Shown here piece after piece: positions 24,428 to 37,994 of a DNA stretch of 64,000 bases; the stretch's first letter is position 1, and every line of letters starts with the position of its first letter. Source of the stretch: Viola odorata (Eukaryota > Streptophyta > Magnoliopsida > Malpighiales > Violaceae). Location: positions 8,310,501 to 8,374,500 of the forward strand of contig OY829539.1 in NCBI GenBank assembly GCA_963691705.1, given 5' to 3'. A model generated the notes under the pieces. The model was given only the letters and a program-made list of their open reading frames with translations, was not told the origin of the DNA and made no database searches. The position numbers and the translations under genes were made by a program.

Positions 24428-25512
24428 ACAATTGACGGGTTTGATCATTCCAGTGCTTTGGTTGTTTGTGTTCATGTTTTGGTACTGTTTTTAATTTTGT
24501 GAATGCTCAAGGGCGAGCATTGGCCAGTGTGGGGATATTTGATTACATGTATTTTATGCATGTTTTCCTTCCATTCTTACCTCGATTTAGGCCTTGATAC
24601 TACTAATTCGCTCGTGTTTCCATCTTTATCGCAGATCAAGGCCAAGAAGCAGAAATGTGCTAAAATACATACTTTCTGGGCAATTTCAGAAGAGTTTAAG
24701 CTTCAAGACTAGCGTCGAGACCATAGACACCAATTTCTCCATGTACTAATGTACTCGGATTGATATGCAAACTCTATTTTTGTGCTGTGTTATCTGTATT
24801 TTGAGTGACTAAACATATAGCCTTGTTTGCGAGCGAGTGAGTAAACACATATCTGGTGAGGGCTGCTCGTGACTAGGCCTGATGTGGAAAAGTTCTACCT
24901 TTGGGGTCGGTATCCCAATCCTTTAATGCAGGTGTGCATCTAGGCAGGAAGCGCCTTATCGAGACCTGGACAATTGACGGGTTTGATCATTCCAGTGCTT
25001 TGGTTGTTTGTGTTCATGTTTTGGTACTGTTTTTAATTTTGTGAATGCTGAAGGGCGGGCATTGGGCAGTGTGGGGATATTTGATTACAAGTATTTTATG
25101 CATGTTTTTCCTTCCATTCTTACCTCGATTTAGGCCTTGATACTACTAATTCGCTCGTGTTTCCATCTTTATCGCAGATCAAGGCCAAGAAGGAGAAATG
25201 TGCGAAAAGACATACTTTCTGGGCAATTTCAGAAGAGTTTAAGCTTCAAGACTAGCGTCGAGGCCATAGACACCAATTTCTCCATGTACTAATGTACTCG
25301 GATTGATATACAAACTCTATTTTTGTGCTGTGTTATCTGCATTTTGAGTGACTAAACATATAGGCTTGTTTGCGAGCGAGTGAGTAAATACATATCTGGT
25401 GAGGGCTGCTCGTGACTAGGCCTGATGTGGAAAAGTTCTACCTTTGGGGCCGGTATCCCAATCCTTTAATGCAGGTGTGCATCTAGGCAGGAAGCGCCTT
25501 ATCGAGACCTGG
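24428..25512 (+). repeat. HOR phrase M46-M47: B and a D/A hybrid (1085 bp)
   Basis: M46 is class B. M47 (24970) begins as D (GCTGAAGGGCGGG, CTTACC) and ends as A (GAGGCC, ATAGGCT, GGGGCC). The switch lies between about 25125 and 25262. This is the shortest B-to-B distance in the window. Confidence 0.8.
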
Positions 25513-27140
25513 ACAATTGACGGGTTTGATCATTCCAGTGCTTTGGTTGTTTGTGTTCATGTTTTGGTACTGTTTTTAATTTTGTGAATGCTCAAGGGCG
25601 AGCATTGGCCAGTGTGGGGATATTTGATTACATGTATTTTATGCATGTTTTCCTTCCATTCTTACCTCGATTTAGGCCTTGATACTACTAATTCGCTCGT
25701 GTTTCCATCTTTATCGCAGATCAAGGCCAAGAAGCAGAAATGTGCTAAAATACATACTTTCTGGGCAATTTCAGAAGAGTTTAAGCTTCAAGACTAGCGT
25801 CGAGACCATAGACACCAATTTCTCCATGTACTAATGTACTCGGATTGATATGCAAACTCTATTTTTGTGCTGTGTTATCTGTATTTTGAGTGACTAAACA
25901 TATAGCCTTGTTTGCGAGCGAGTGAGTAAACACATATCTGGTGAGGGCTGCTCGTGACTAGGCCTGATGTGGAAAAGTTCTACCTTTGGGGTCGGTATCC
26001 CAATCCTTTAATGCAGGTGTGCATCTAGGCTGGAAGCGCCTTATCGAGACCTGGACAATTGACGTGTTTGATCATTCCAGTGCTTTGGTTGTTTGTGTTC
26101 ATGTTTTGGTACTGTTTTTAATTTTGTGAATGCTCAAGGGCGAGCATTGGGCAGTGTGGGGATATTTGATTACATGTATTTTATGCATGTTTTTCCTTCC
26201 ATTCTTACCTCGATTTAGGCCTTGATACTACTAATTCGCTCGTGTTTCCATCTTTATCGCAGATCAAGGCCAAGAAGCAGAAATGTGCTAAAAGACATAC
26301 TTTCTGGGCAATTTCAGAAGAGTTTAAGCTTCAAGACTAGCGTCGAGACCATAGACACCAATTTCTCCATGTACTAATGTACTCGGATTGATATGCAAAC
26401 TCTATTTTTGTGCTGTGTTATCTGCATTTTGAGTGACTAAACATATAGCCTTGTTTGCCAGCGAGTGAGTAAACACATATCTGGTGAGGGCTGCTCGTGA
26501 CTAGGCCTGATGTGGAAAAGTTCTACCTTTGGGGTCGGTATCCCAATCCTTTAATGCAGGTGTGCATCTAGGCAGGAAGCGCCTTATCGAGACCTGGACA
26601 ATTGACGGGTTTGATCATTCCAGTGCTTTGGTTGTTTGTGTTCATATTTTGGTACTGTTTTTAATTTTGTGAATGCTGAAGGGCGGGCATTGGGCAGTGT
26701 GGGGATATTTGATTACATGTATTTTATGCATGTTTTTCCTTCCATTCTTACCTCGATTTAGGCCTTGATACTACTAATTCGCTCGTGTTTCCATCTTTAT
26801 CGCAGATCAAGGCCAAGAAGGAGAAATGTGCGAAAAGACATACTTTCTGGGCAATTTCAGAAGAGTTTAAGCTTCAAGACTAGCGTCGAGACCATAGACC
26901 CCAATTTCTCCATGTACTAATGTACTCGGATTGATATACAAACTCTATTTTTGTGCTGTGTTATCTGCATTTTGAGTGACTAAACATATAAGCTTGTTTG
27001 CGAGCGAGTGAGTAAATACATATCTGGTGAGGGCTGCTCGTGACTAGGCCTGATGTGGAAAAGTTCTACCTTTGGGGTCGGTATCCCAATCCTTTAATGC
27101 AGGTGTGCATCTAGGCAGGAAGCGCCTTATCGAGACCTGG
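25513..27140 (+). repeat. HOR phrase M48-M50: B-C-D (1628 bp)
   Basis: B 25513, C 26055 (private GACGTGTTTG), D 26598 (private TTCATATTTTGG and GACCCCAAT). A plain triplet that lacks E and F. Confidence 0.8.
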
Positions 27141-28768
27141 ACAATTGACGGGTTTGATCATTCCAGTGCTTTGGTTGTTTGTGTTCATGTTTTGGTACTG
27201 TTTTTAATTTTGTGAATGCTCAAGGGCGAGCATTGGCCAGTGTGGGGATATTTGATTACATGTATTTTATGCATGTTTTCCTTCCATTCTTACCTCGATT
27301 TAGGCCTTGATACTACTAATTCGCTCGTGTTTCCATCTTTATCGCAGATCAAGGCCAAGAAGCAGAAATGTGCTAAAATACATACTTTCTGGGCAATTTC
27401 AGAAGAGTTTAAGCTTCAAGACTAGCGTCGAGACCATAGACACCAATTTCTCCATGTACTAATGTACTCGGATTGATATGCAAACTCTATTTTTGTGCTG
27501 TGTTATCTGCATTTTGAGTGACTAAACATATAGCCTTGTTTGCCAGCGAGTGAGTAAACACATATCTGGTGAGGGCTGCTCGTGACTAGGCCTGATGTGG
27601 AAAAGTTCTACCTTTGGGGTCGGTATCCCAATCCTTTAATGCAGGTGTGCATCTAGGCTGGAAGCGCCTTATCGAGACCTGGACAATTGACGGGTTTGAT
27701 CATTCCAGTGCTTTGGTTGTTTGTGTTCATGTTTTGGTACTGTTTTTAATTTTGTGAATGCTCAAGGGCGAGCATTGGGCAGTGTGGGGATATTTGATTA
27801 CATGTATTTTATGCATGTTTTTCCTTCCATTCTTACCTCGATTTAGGCCTTGATACTACTAATTCGCTCGTGTTTCCATCTTTATCGCAGATCAAGGCCA
27901 AGAAGCAGAAATGTGCTAAAAGACATACTTTCTGGGCAATTTCAGAAGAGTTTAAGCTTCAAGACTAGCGTCGAGACCATAGACACCAATTTCTCCATGT
28001 ACTAATGTACTCGGATTGATATGCAAACTCTATTTTTGTGCTGTGTTATCTGCATTTTGAGTGACTAAACATATAGCCTTGTTTGCCAGCGAGTGAATAA
28101 ACACATATCTGGTGAGGGCTGCTCGTGACTAGGCCTGATGTGGAAAAGTTCTACCTTTGGGGTCGGTATCCCAATCCTTTAATGCAGGTGTGCATCTAGG
28201 CAGGAAGCGCCTTATCGAGACCTGGACAATTGACGGGTTTGATCATTCCAGTGCTTTGGTTGTTTGTGTTCATGTTTTGGTACTGTTTTTAATTTTGTGA
28301 ATGCTGAAGGGCGGGCATTGGGCAGTGTGGGGATATTTGATTACATGTATTTTATGCATGTTTTTCCTTCCATTCTTACCTCGATTTAGGCCTTGATACT
28401 ACTAATTCGCTCGTGTTTCCATCTTTATCGCAGATCAAGGCCAAGAAGCAGAAATGTGCTAAAAGACATACTTTCTGGGCAATTTCAGAAGAGTTTAAGC
28501 TTCAAGACTAGCGTCGAGACCATAGACACCAATTTCTCCATGTACTAATGTACTCGGATTGATATACAAACTCTATTTTTGTGCTGTGTTATCTGCATTT
28601 TGAGTGACTAAACATATAGGCTTGTTTGCGAGCGAGTGAGTAAATACATATCTGGTGAGGGCTGCTCGTGACTAGGCCTGATGTGGAAAAGTTCTACCTT
28701 TGGGGTCGGTATCCCAATCCTTTAATGCAGGTGTGCATCTAGGCAGGAAGCGCCTTATCGAGACCTGG
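27141..28768 (+). repeat. HOR phrase M51-M53: B-C-D' (1628 bp)
   Basis: B 27141 takes a C-type tail (CTGCATTTTG, GCCAGCG). C 27683 carries GTGAATAAAC. D' 28226 combines GCTGAAGGGCGGG with CAG-AAA-TGT-GCT. The GTGAATAAAC change links it to the next triplet. Confidence 0.8.
28096..28101 (+). other. AATAAA created in M52
   Basis: One base change turns GTGAGTAAAC into GTGAATAAAC. This creates a canonical poly(A) hexamer and removes the donor-like GTGAGT in the same step. It lies about 150 nt downstream of the TAG that closes the exon-like frame. There is no evidence that it is used. Confidence 0.3.
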
Positions 28769-31700
28769 ACAATTGACGGGTTTGATCATTCCAGTGCTTT
28801 GGTTGTTTGTGTTCATGTTTTGGTACTGTTTTTAATTTTGTGAATGCTCAAGGGCGAGCATTGGCCAGTGTGGGGATATTTGATTACATGTATTTTATGC
28901 ATGTTTTCCTTCCATTCTTACCTCGATTTAGGCCTTGATACTACTAATTCGCTCGTGTTTCCATCTTTATCGCAGATCAAGGCCAAGAAGCAGAAATGTG
29001 CTAAAATACATACTTTCTGGGCAATTTCAGAAGAGTTTAAGCTTCAAGACTAGCGTCGAGACCATAGACACCAATTTCTCCATGTACTAATGTACTCGGA
29101 TTGATATGCAAACTCTATTTTTGTGCTGTGTTATCTGTATTTTGAGTGACTAAACATATAGCCTTGTTTGCCAGCGAGTGAGTAAACACATATCTGGTGA
29201 GGGCTGCTCGTGACTAGGCCTGATGTGGAAAAGTTCTACCTTTGGGGTCGGTATCCCAATCCTTTAATGCAGGTGTGCATCTAGGCTGGAAGCGCCTTAT
29301 CGAGACCTGGACAATTGACGGGTTTGATCATTCCAGTGCTTTGGTTGTTTGTGTTCATGTTTTGGTACTGTTTTTAATTTTGTGAATGCTCAAGGGCGAG
29401 CATTGGGCAGTGTGGGGATATTTGATTACATGTATTTTATGCATGTTTTTCCTTCCATTCTTACCTCGATTTAGGCCTTGATACTACTAATTCGCTCGTG
29501 TTTCCATCTTTATCGCAGATCAAGGCCAAGAAGCAGAAATGTGCTAAAAGACATACTTTCTGGGCAATTTCAGAAGAGTTTAAGCTTCAAGACTAGCGTC
29601 GAGACCATAGACACCAATTTCTCCATGTACTAATGTACTCGGATTGATATGCAAACTCTATTTTTGTGCTGTGTTATCTGCATTTTGAGTGACTAAACAT
29701 ATAGCCTTGTTTGCCAGCGAGTGAATAAACACATATCTGGTGAGGGCTGCTCGTGACTAGGCCTGATGTGGAAAAGTTCTACCTTTGGGGTCGGTATCCC
29801 AATCCTTTAATGCAGGTGTGCATCTAGGCAGGAAGCGCCTTATCGAGACCTGGACAATTGACGGGTTTGATCATTCCAGTGCTTTGGTTGTTTGTGTTCA
29901 TGTTTTGGTACTGTTTTTAATTTTGTGAATGCTGAAGGGCGGGCATTGGGCAGTGTGGGGATATTTGATTACATGTATTTTATGCATGTTTTTCCTTCCA
30001 TTCTTACCTCGATTTAGGCCTTGATACTACTAATTCGCTCGTGTTTCCATCTTTATCGCAGATCAAGGCCAAGAAGCAGAAATGTGCTAAAAGACATACT
30101 TTCTGGGCAATTTCAGAAGAGTTTAAGCTTCAAGACTAGCGTCGAGACCATAGACACCAATTTCTCCATGTACTAATGTACTCGGATTGATATACAAACT
30201 CTATTTTTGTGCTGTGTTATCTGCATTTTGAGTGACTAAACATATAGGCTTGTTTGCGAGCGAGTGAGTAAATACATATCTGGTGAGGGCTGCTCGTGAC
30301 TAGGCCTGATGTGGAAAAGTTCTACCTTTGGGGCCGGTATCCCAATGCTTTAATGCAGGTGTGCATCTAGGCAGGAAGCGCCTTATCGAGACCTGGACAA
30401 TTGACAGGTTTGATCATTCCAGTGCTTTGGTTGTTTGTGTTCATGTTTTGGTACTGTTTTTAATTTTGTGAATGCTCATGGGCGACCATTGGGCAGTGTG
30501 GGGATATTTGATTACATGTATTTTATGCATGTTTTTCCTTCCATTCTTACCTCGATTTAGGCCTTGATACTACTAATTCGCTCGTGTTTCCATCTTTATC
30601 GCAGATCAAGGCCAAGAAGGAGAAATGTGAGAAAAGACATACTTTCTGGGCAATTTCAGAAGAGTTTAAGCTTCAAGACTAGCGTCGAGACCATAGACAC
30701 CAATTTCTCCATGTACTAATGTACTCGGATTGATATGCAAACTCTATTTTTGTGCTGTGTTATCTGCATTTTGAGTGACTAAACATATAGCCTTGTTTGC
30801 GAGCGAGTGAGTAAACACATATTTGGTGAGGGCTGCTCGTGACTAGGCCTGATGTGGAAAAGTTCTACCTTTGGGGTCGGTATCCCAATGCTTTAATGCA
30901 GGTGTGCATCTAGGCAGGAAGCGCCTTATCGAGACCTGGACAATTGACGGGTTTGATCATTCCAGTGCTTTGGTTGTTTGTGTTCATGTTTTGGTACTGT
31001 TTTTAATTTTGTGAATGCTCAAGGGCGAGCATTGGGCAGTGTGGGGATATTTGATTACATGTTTTTTATGCATGTTTTTCCTTCCATTCTTACCTCGATT
31101 TAGGCCTTGATACTACTAATTCGCTCGTGTTTCCATCTTTATCGCAGATCAAGGCCAAGAAGCAGAAATGTGCTAAAAGACATACTTTCTGGGCAATTTC
31201 AGAAGAGTTTAAGCTTCAAGACTAGCGTCGAGACCATAGACACTAATTTCTCCATGTACTAATGTACTCGGATTGATATGCAAACTCTATTTTTGTGCTG
31301 TGTTATCTGCATTTTGAGTGACTAAACATATAGCCTTGTTTGCCAGCGAGTGAGTAAACACATATCTGCTGAGGGCTGCTCGTGACTAGGCCTGATGTGG
31401 AAAAGTTCTACCTTTGGGGTCGGTATCCCAATGCTTTAATGCAGGTGTGCATCTAGGCAGGAAGCGCCTTATCGAGACCTTGATAATTAACGGGTTTGAT
31501 CATTCCAAAGCTTTGGTTGTTTGTGTTCATGTTTTGGGACTGTTTTTTATTTTGTGAATGCTCAAGGGCGAGCATTGGGCAGTGTGGGGATATTTGATTA
31601 CATGTATTTTATGCATGTTTTTCCTTCCATTCTTACCTCGATTTAGGCCTTGATACTACTAATTCGCTCGTGTTTCCATCTTTATCGCAGATCAAGGCCA

Positions 31701-32568
31701 AGAAGCAGAAATGTGCTAAAAGGCATACTTTCTGGGCAATTTCAGAAGAGTTTAAGCTTCAAGACTAGCGTCGATACCATAGACACTAATTTCTCCATGT
31801 ACTAATGTACTCGGATTGATATGCAAACTCTATTTTTGTGCTGTGTTATCTGCATTTTGAGTGACTAAACATATAGCCTTGTTTGCCAGCGAGTGAGTAA
31901 ACACATATCTGCTGAGGGCTGCTCGTGACTAGGCCTGATGTGGAAAAGTTCTACCTTTGGGGTCGGTATCCCAATGCTTTAATGCAGGTGTGCATCTAGG
32001 CAGGAAGCGCCTTATCGAGACCTTGATAATTAACGGGTTTGATCATTCCAAAGCTTTGGTTGTTTGTGTTCATGTTTTGGGACTGTTTTTTATTTTGTGA
32101 ATGCTCAAGGGCGAGCATTGGGCAGTGTGGGGATATTTGATTACATGTATTTTATGCATGTTTTTCCTTCCATTCTTAACTCGATTTAGGCCTTGATACT
32201 ACTAATTCGCTCGTGTTTCCATCTTTATCGCAGATCAAGGCCAAGAAGGAGAAATGTGCGAAAAGACATACTTTCTGGGCAATTTCAGAAGAGTTTAAGC
32301 TTCAAGACTAGCGTCGAGGCCATAGACACCAATTTCTCCATGTACTAATGTACTCGGATTGATATACAAACTCTATTTTTGTGCTGTGTTATCTGCATTT
32401 TGAGTGACTAAACATATAGGCTTGTTTGCGAGCGAGTGAGTAAATACATATCTGGTGAGGGCTGCTCGTGACTAGGCCTGATGTGGAAAAGTTCTACCTT
32501 TGGGGCCGGTATCCCAATCCTTTAATGCAGGTGTGCATCTAGGCAGGAAGCGCCTTATCGAGACCTGG
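28769..32568 (+). repeat. HOR phrase M54-M60: B-C-D'-H-E'-G-F (3800 bp)
   Basis: B 28769, C 29311 (shares GTGAATAAAC with M52), D' 29854, H 30397 (a singleton: GACAGG, CATGGGCGACC, TGTGAGAAAAG, ATATTTGG), E' 30940, G 31483 (AAGGCATAC), F 32026. The first three monomers duplicate M51-M53. The rest retains the region 1 ending. Confidence 0.8.
29724..29729 (+). other. AATAAA created in M55
   Basis: The same GTGAATAAAC change as in M52, 1628 bp (three monomers) away. The shared change shows that M51-M53 and M54-M56 derive from one duplicated triplet. Confidence 0.35.
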
Positions 32569-34739
32569 ACAATTGACGGGTTTGATCATTCCAGTGCTTT
32601 GGTTGTTTGTGTTCATGTTTTGGTACTGTTTTTAATTTTGTGAATGCTCAAGGGCGAGCATTGGCCAGTGTGGGGATATTTGATTACATGTATTTTATGC
32701 ATGTTTTCCTTCCATTCTTACCTCGATTTAGGCCTTGATACTACTAATTCGCTCGTGTTTCCATCTTTATCGCAGATCAAGGCCAAGAAGCAGAAATGTG
32801 CTAAAATACATACTTTCTGGGCAATTTCAGAAGAGTTTAAGCTTCAAGACTAGCGTCGAGACCATAGACACCAATTTCTCCATGTACTAATGTACTCGGA
32901 TTGATATGCAAACTCTATTTTTGTGCTGTGTTATCTGTATTTTGAGTGACTAAACATATAGCCTTGTTTGCGAGCGAGTGAGTAAACACATATCTGGTGA
33001 GGGCTGCTCGTGACTAGGCCTGATGTGGAAAAGTTCTACCTTTGGGGTCGGTATCCCAATCCTTTAATGCAGGTGTGCATCTAGGCTGGAAGCGCCTTAT
33101 CGAGACCTGGACAATTGACGGGTTTGATCATTCCAGTGCTTTGGTTGTTTGTGTTCATGTTTTGGTACTGTTTTTAATTTTGTGAATGCTCAAGGGCGAG
33201 CATTGGGCAGTGTGGGGATATTTGATTACATGTATTTTATGCATGTTTTTCCTTCCATTCTTACCTCGATTTAGGCCTTGATACTACTAATTCGCTCGTG
33301 TTTCCATCTTTATCGCAGATCAAGGCCAAGAAGCAGAAATGTGCTAAAAGACATACTTTCTGGGCAATTTCAGAAGAGTTTAAGCTTCAAGACTAGCGTC
33401 GAGACCATAGACACCAATTTCTCCATGTACTAATGTACTCGGATTGATATGCAAACTCTATTTTTGTGCTGTGTTATCTGTATTTTGAGTGACTAAACAT
33501 ATAGCCTTGTTTGCGAGCGAGTGAGTAAACACATATCTGGTGAGGGCTGCTCGTGACTAGGCCTGATGTGGAAAAGTTCTACCTTTGGGGTCGGTATCCC
33601 AATCCTTTAATGCAGGTGTGTATCTAGGCTGGAAGCGCCTTATCGAGACCTGGACAATTGACGGGTTTGATCATTCCAGTGCTTTGGTTGTTTGTGTTCA
33701 TGTTTTGGTACTGTTTTTAATTTTGTGAATGCTCAAGGGCGAGCATTGGGCAGTGTGGGGATATTTGATTACATGTATTTTATGCATGTTTTTCCTTCCA
33801 TTCTTACCTCGATTTAGGCCTTGATACTACTAATTCGCTCGTGTTTCCATCTTTATCGCAGATCAAGGCCAAGAAGCAGAAATGTGCTAAAAGGCATACT
33901 TTCTGGGCAATTTCAGAAGAGTTTAAGCTTCAAGACTAGCGTCGAGACCATAGACACTAATTTCTCCATGTACTAATGTACTCGGATTGATATGCAAACT
34001 CTATTTTTGTGCTGTGTTATCTGCATTTTGAGTGACTAAACATATAGCCTTGTTTGCCAGCGAGTGAGTAAACACATATCTGCTGAGGGCTGCTCGTGAC
34101 TAGGCCTGATGTGGAAAAGTTCTACCTTTGGGGTCGGTATCCCAATGCTTTAATGCAGGTGTGCATCTAGGCAGGAAGCGCCTTATCGAGACCTTGATAA
34201 TTAACGGGTTTGATCATTCCAAAGCTTTGGTTGTTTGTGTTCATGTTTTGGGACTGTTTTTTATTTTGTGAATGCTCAAGGGCGAGCATTGGGCAGTGTG
34301 GGGATATTTGATTACATGTATTTTATGCATGTTTTTCCTTCCATTCTTAACTCGATTTAGGCCTTGATACTACTAATTCGCTCGTGTTTCCATCTTTATC
34401 GCAGATCAAGGCCAAGAAGGAGAAATGTGCGAAAAGACATACTTTCTGGGCAATTTCAGAAGAGTTTAAGCTTCAAGACTAGCGTCGAGGCCATAGACAC
34501 CAATTTCTCCATGTACTAATGTACTCGGATTGATATACAAACTCTATTTTTGTGCTGTGTTATCTGCATTTTGAGTGACTAAACATATAGGCTTGTTTGC
34601 GAGCGAGTGAGTAAATACATATCTGGTGAGGGCTGCTCGTGACTAGGCCTGATGTGGAAAAGTTCTACCTTTGGGGCCGGTATCCCAATCCTTTAATGCA
34701 GGTGTGCATCTAGGCAGGAAGCGCCTTATCGAGACCTGG
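32569..34739 (+). repeat. HOR phrase M61-M64: B-C-C/G-F (2171 bp)
   Basis: B 32569. C 33111 has a B-type tail and GTGTATCTAGGCTGG. M63 (33654) starts as C and ends as G, with the AAGGCATAC change also seen in M59. F at 34197 is the last class-F monomer in the window. Confidence 0.78.
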
Positions 34740-36367
34740 ACAATTGACGGGTTTGATCATTCCAGTGCTTTGGTTGTTTGTGTTCATGTTTTGGTACTGT
34801 TTTTAATTTTGTGAATGCTCAAGGGCGAGCATTGGCCAGTGTGGGGATATTTGATTACATGTATTTTATGCATGTTTTCCTTCCATTCTTACCTCGATTT
34901 AGGCCTTGATACTACTAATTCGCTCGTGTTTCCATCTTTATCGCAGATCAAGGCCAAGAAGCAGAAATGTGCTAAAATACATACTTTCTGGGCAATTTCA
35001 GAAGAGTTTAAGCTTCAAGACTAGCGTCGAGACCATAGACACCAATTTCTCCATGTACTAATGTACTCGGATTGATATGCAAACTCTATTTTTGTGCTGT
35101 GTTATCTGTATTTTGAGTGACTAAACATATAGCCTTGTTTGCGAGCGAGTGAGTAAACACATATCTGGTGAGGGCTGCTCGTGACTAGGCCTGATGTGGA
35201 AAAGTTCTACCTTTGGGGTCGGTATCCCAATCCTTTAATGCAGGTGTGCATCTAGGCTGGAAGCGCCTTATCGAGACCTGGACAATTGACGGGTTTGATC
35301 ATTCCAGTGCTTTGGTTGTTTGTGTTCATGTTTTGGTACTGTTTTTAATTTTGTGAATGCTCAAGGGCGAGCATTGGGCAGTGTGGGGATATTTGATTAC
35401 ATGTATTTTATGCATGTTTTTCCTTCCATTCTTACCTCGATTTAGGCCTTGATACTACTAATTCGCTCGTGTTTCCATCTTTATCGCAGATCAAGGCCAA
35501 GAAGCAGAAATGTGCTAAAAGACATACTTTCTGGGCAATTTCAGAAGAGTTTAAGCTTCAAGACTAGCGTCGAGACCATAGACACTAATTTCTCCATGTA
35601 CTAATGTACTCGGATTGATATGCAAACTCTATTTTTGTGCTGTGTTATCTGTATTTTGAGTGACTAAACATATAGCCTTGTTTGCGAGCGAGTGAGTAAA
35701 CACATATCTGGTGAGGGCTGCTCGTGACTAGGCCTGATGTGGAAAAGTTCTACCTTTGGGGTCGGTATCCCAATCCTTTAATGCAGGTGTGTATCTAGGC
35801 TGGAAGCGCCTTATCGAGACCTGGACAATTGACGGGTTTGATCATTCCAGTGCTTTGGTTGTTTGTGTTCATGTTTTGGTACTGTTTTTAATTTTGTGAA
35901 TGCTCAAGGGCGAGCATTGGGCAGTGTGGGGATATTTGATTACATGTATTTTATGCATGTTTTTCCTTCCATTCTTACCTCGATTTAGGCCTTGATACTA
36001 CTAATTCGCTCGTGTTTCCATCTTTATCGCAGATCCAGGCCAAGAAGCAGAAATGTGCTAAAAGACATACTTTCTGGGCAATTTCAGAAGAGTTTAAGCT
36101 TCAAGACTAGCGTCGAGACCATAGACACCAATTTCTCCATGTACTAATGTACTCGGATTGATATGCAAACTCTATTTTTGTGCTGTGTTATCTGCATTTT
36201 GAGTGACTAAACATATAGCCTTGTTTGCCAGCGAGTGAGTAAACACATATCTGGTGAGGGCTGCTCGTGACTAGGCCTGATGTGGAAAAGTTCTACCTTT
36301 GGGGTCGGTATCCCAATCCTTTAATGCAGGTGTGCATCTAGGCAGGAAGCGCCTTATCGAGACCTGG
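34740..36367 (+). repeat. HOR phrase M65-M67: B-C-C* (1628 bp)
   Basis: B 34740, C 35282 with a B-type tail and GTGTATCTAGG, C* 35825. C* is marked by GCAGATCCAGGCC, which turns the second frame codon from AAG to CAG. This is the first appearance of C*, which dominates region 3. Confidence 0.8.
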
Positions 36368-37994
36368 ACAATTGACGGGTTTGATCATTCCAGTGCTTTG
36401 GTTGTTTGTGTTCATGTTTTGGTACTGTTTTTAATTTTGTGAATGCTCAAGGGCGAGCATTGGCCAGTGTGGGGATATTTGATTACATGTATTTTATGCA
36501 TGTTTTCCTTCCATTCTTACCTCGATTTAGGCCTTGATACTACTAATTCTCTCGTGTTTCCATCTTTATCGCAGATCAAGGCCAAGAAGCAGAAATGTGC
36601 TAAAATACATACTTTCTGGGCAATTTCAGAAGAGTTTAAGCTTCAAGACTAGCGTCGAGACCATAGACACCAATTTCTCCATGTACTAATGTACTCGGAT
36701 TGATATGCAAACTCTATTTTTGTGCTGTGTTATCTGTATTTTGAGTGACTAAACATATAGCCTTGTTTGCCAGCGAGTGAGTAAACACATATCTGGTGAG
36801 GGCTGCTCGTGACTAGGCCTGATGTGGAAAAGTTCTACCTTTGGGGTCGGTATCCCAATCCTTTAATGCAGGTGTGCATCTAGGCTGGAAGCGCCTTATC
36901 GAGACCTGGACAATTGACGGGTTTGATCATTCCAGTGCTTTGGTTGTTTGTGTTCATGTTTTGGTACTGTTTTTAATTTTGTCAATGCTCAAGGGCGAGC
37001 ATTGGGCAGTGTGGGGATATTTGATTACATGAATTTATGCATGTTTTTCCTTCCATTCTTACCTCGATTTAGGCCTTGATACTACTAATTCGCTCGTGTT
37101 TCCATCTTTATCGCAGATCAAGGCCAAGAAGCAGAAATGTGCTAAAAGACATACTTTCTGGGCAATTTCAGAAGAGTTTAAGCTTCAAGACTAGCGTCGA
37201 GACCATAGACACCAATTTCTCCATGTACTAATGTACTCGGATTGATATGCAAACTCTATTTTTGTGCTGTGTTATCTGCATTTTGAGTGACTAAACATAT
37301 AGCCTTGTTTGCCAGCGAGTGAGTAAACACATATCTGGTGAGGGCTGCTCGTGACTAGGCCTGATGTGGAAAAGTTCTACCTTTGGGGTCGGTATCCCAA
37401 TCCTTTAATGCAGGTGTGCATCTAGGCAGGAAGCGCCTTATCGAGACCTGGACAATTGACGGGTTTGATCATTCCAGTGCTTTGGTTGTTTGTGTTCATG
37501 TTTTGGTACTGTTTTTAATTTTGTGAATGCTGAAGGGCGGGCATTGGGCAGTGTGGGGATATTTGATTACATGTATTTTATGCATGTTTTTCCTTCCATT
37601 CTTACCTCGATTTAGGCCTTGATACTACTAATTCGCTCGTGTTTCCATCTTTATCGCAGATCAAGGCCAAGAAGCAGAAATGTGCTAAAAGACATACTTT
37701 CTGGGCAATTTCAGAAGAGTTTAAGCTTCAAGACTAGCGTCGAGACCATAGACACCAATTTCTCCATGTACTAATGTACTCGGATTGATATACAAACTCT
37801 ATTTTTGTGCTGTGTTATCTGCATTTTGAGTGACTAAACATATAAGCTTGTTTGCGAGCGAGTTAGTAAATGCATATCTGGTGAGGGCTGCTCGTGACTA
37901 GGCCTGATGTGGAAAAGTTCTACCTTTGGGGTCGGTATCCCAATCCTTTAATGCAGGTGTGCATCTAGGCAGGAAGCGCCTTATCGAGACCTGG
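36368..37994 (+). repeat. HOR phrase M68-M70: B-C-D' (1627 bp)
   Basis: B 36368 (private ATTCTCTCG). C 36910 with GTCAATGCTC and a one-base contraction (ATGAATTTATG, 37029-37039), so it is 542 bp. D' 37452 with GTTAGTAAATGC in place of the usual GTGAGTAAA. Confidence 0.8.

Larger units (their letters stand above)
24428..37994 (+). repeat. Region 2: mainly B-led triplets
   Basis: Monomer starts are 24428, 24970, 25513, 26055, 26598, 27141, 27683, 28226, 28769, 29311, 29854, 30397, 30940, 31483, 32026, 32569, 33111, 33654, 34197, 34740, 35282, 35825, 36368, 36910 and 37452. The class string for M46-M70 is BD/A, BCD, BCD', BCD'HE'GF, BCC/GF, BCC*, BCD'. D' is a D monomer whose 3' half has been converted to the CAG-AAA-TGT-GCT form. 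Class B spacing is often 1628 bp, three monomers minus one base. A remnant of the region 1 pattern survives at M57-M64. Confidence 0.8.
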
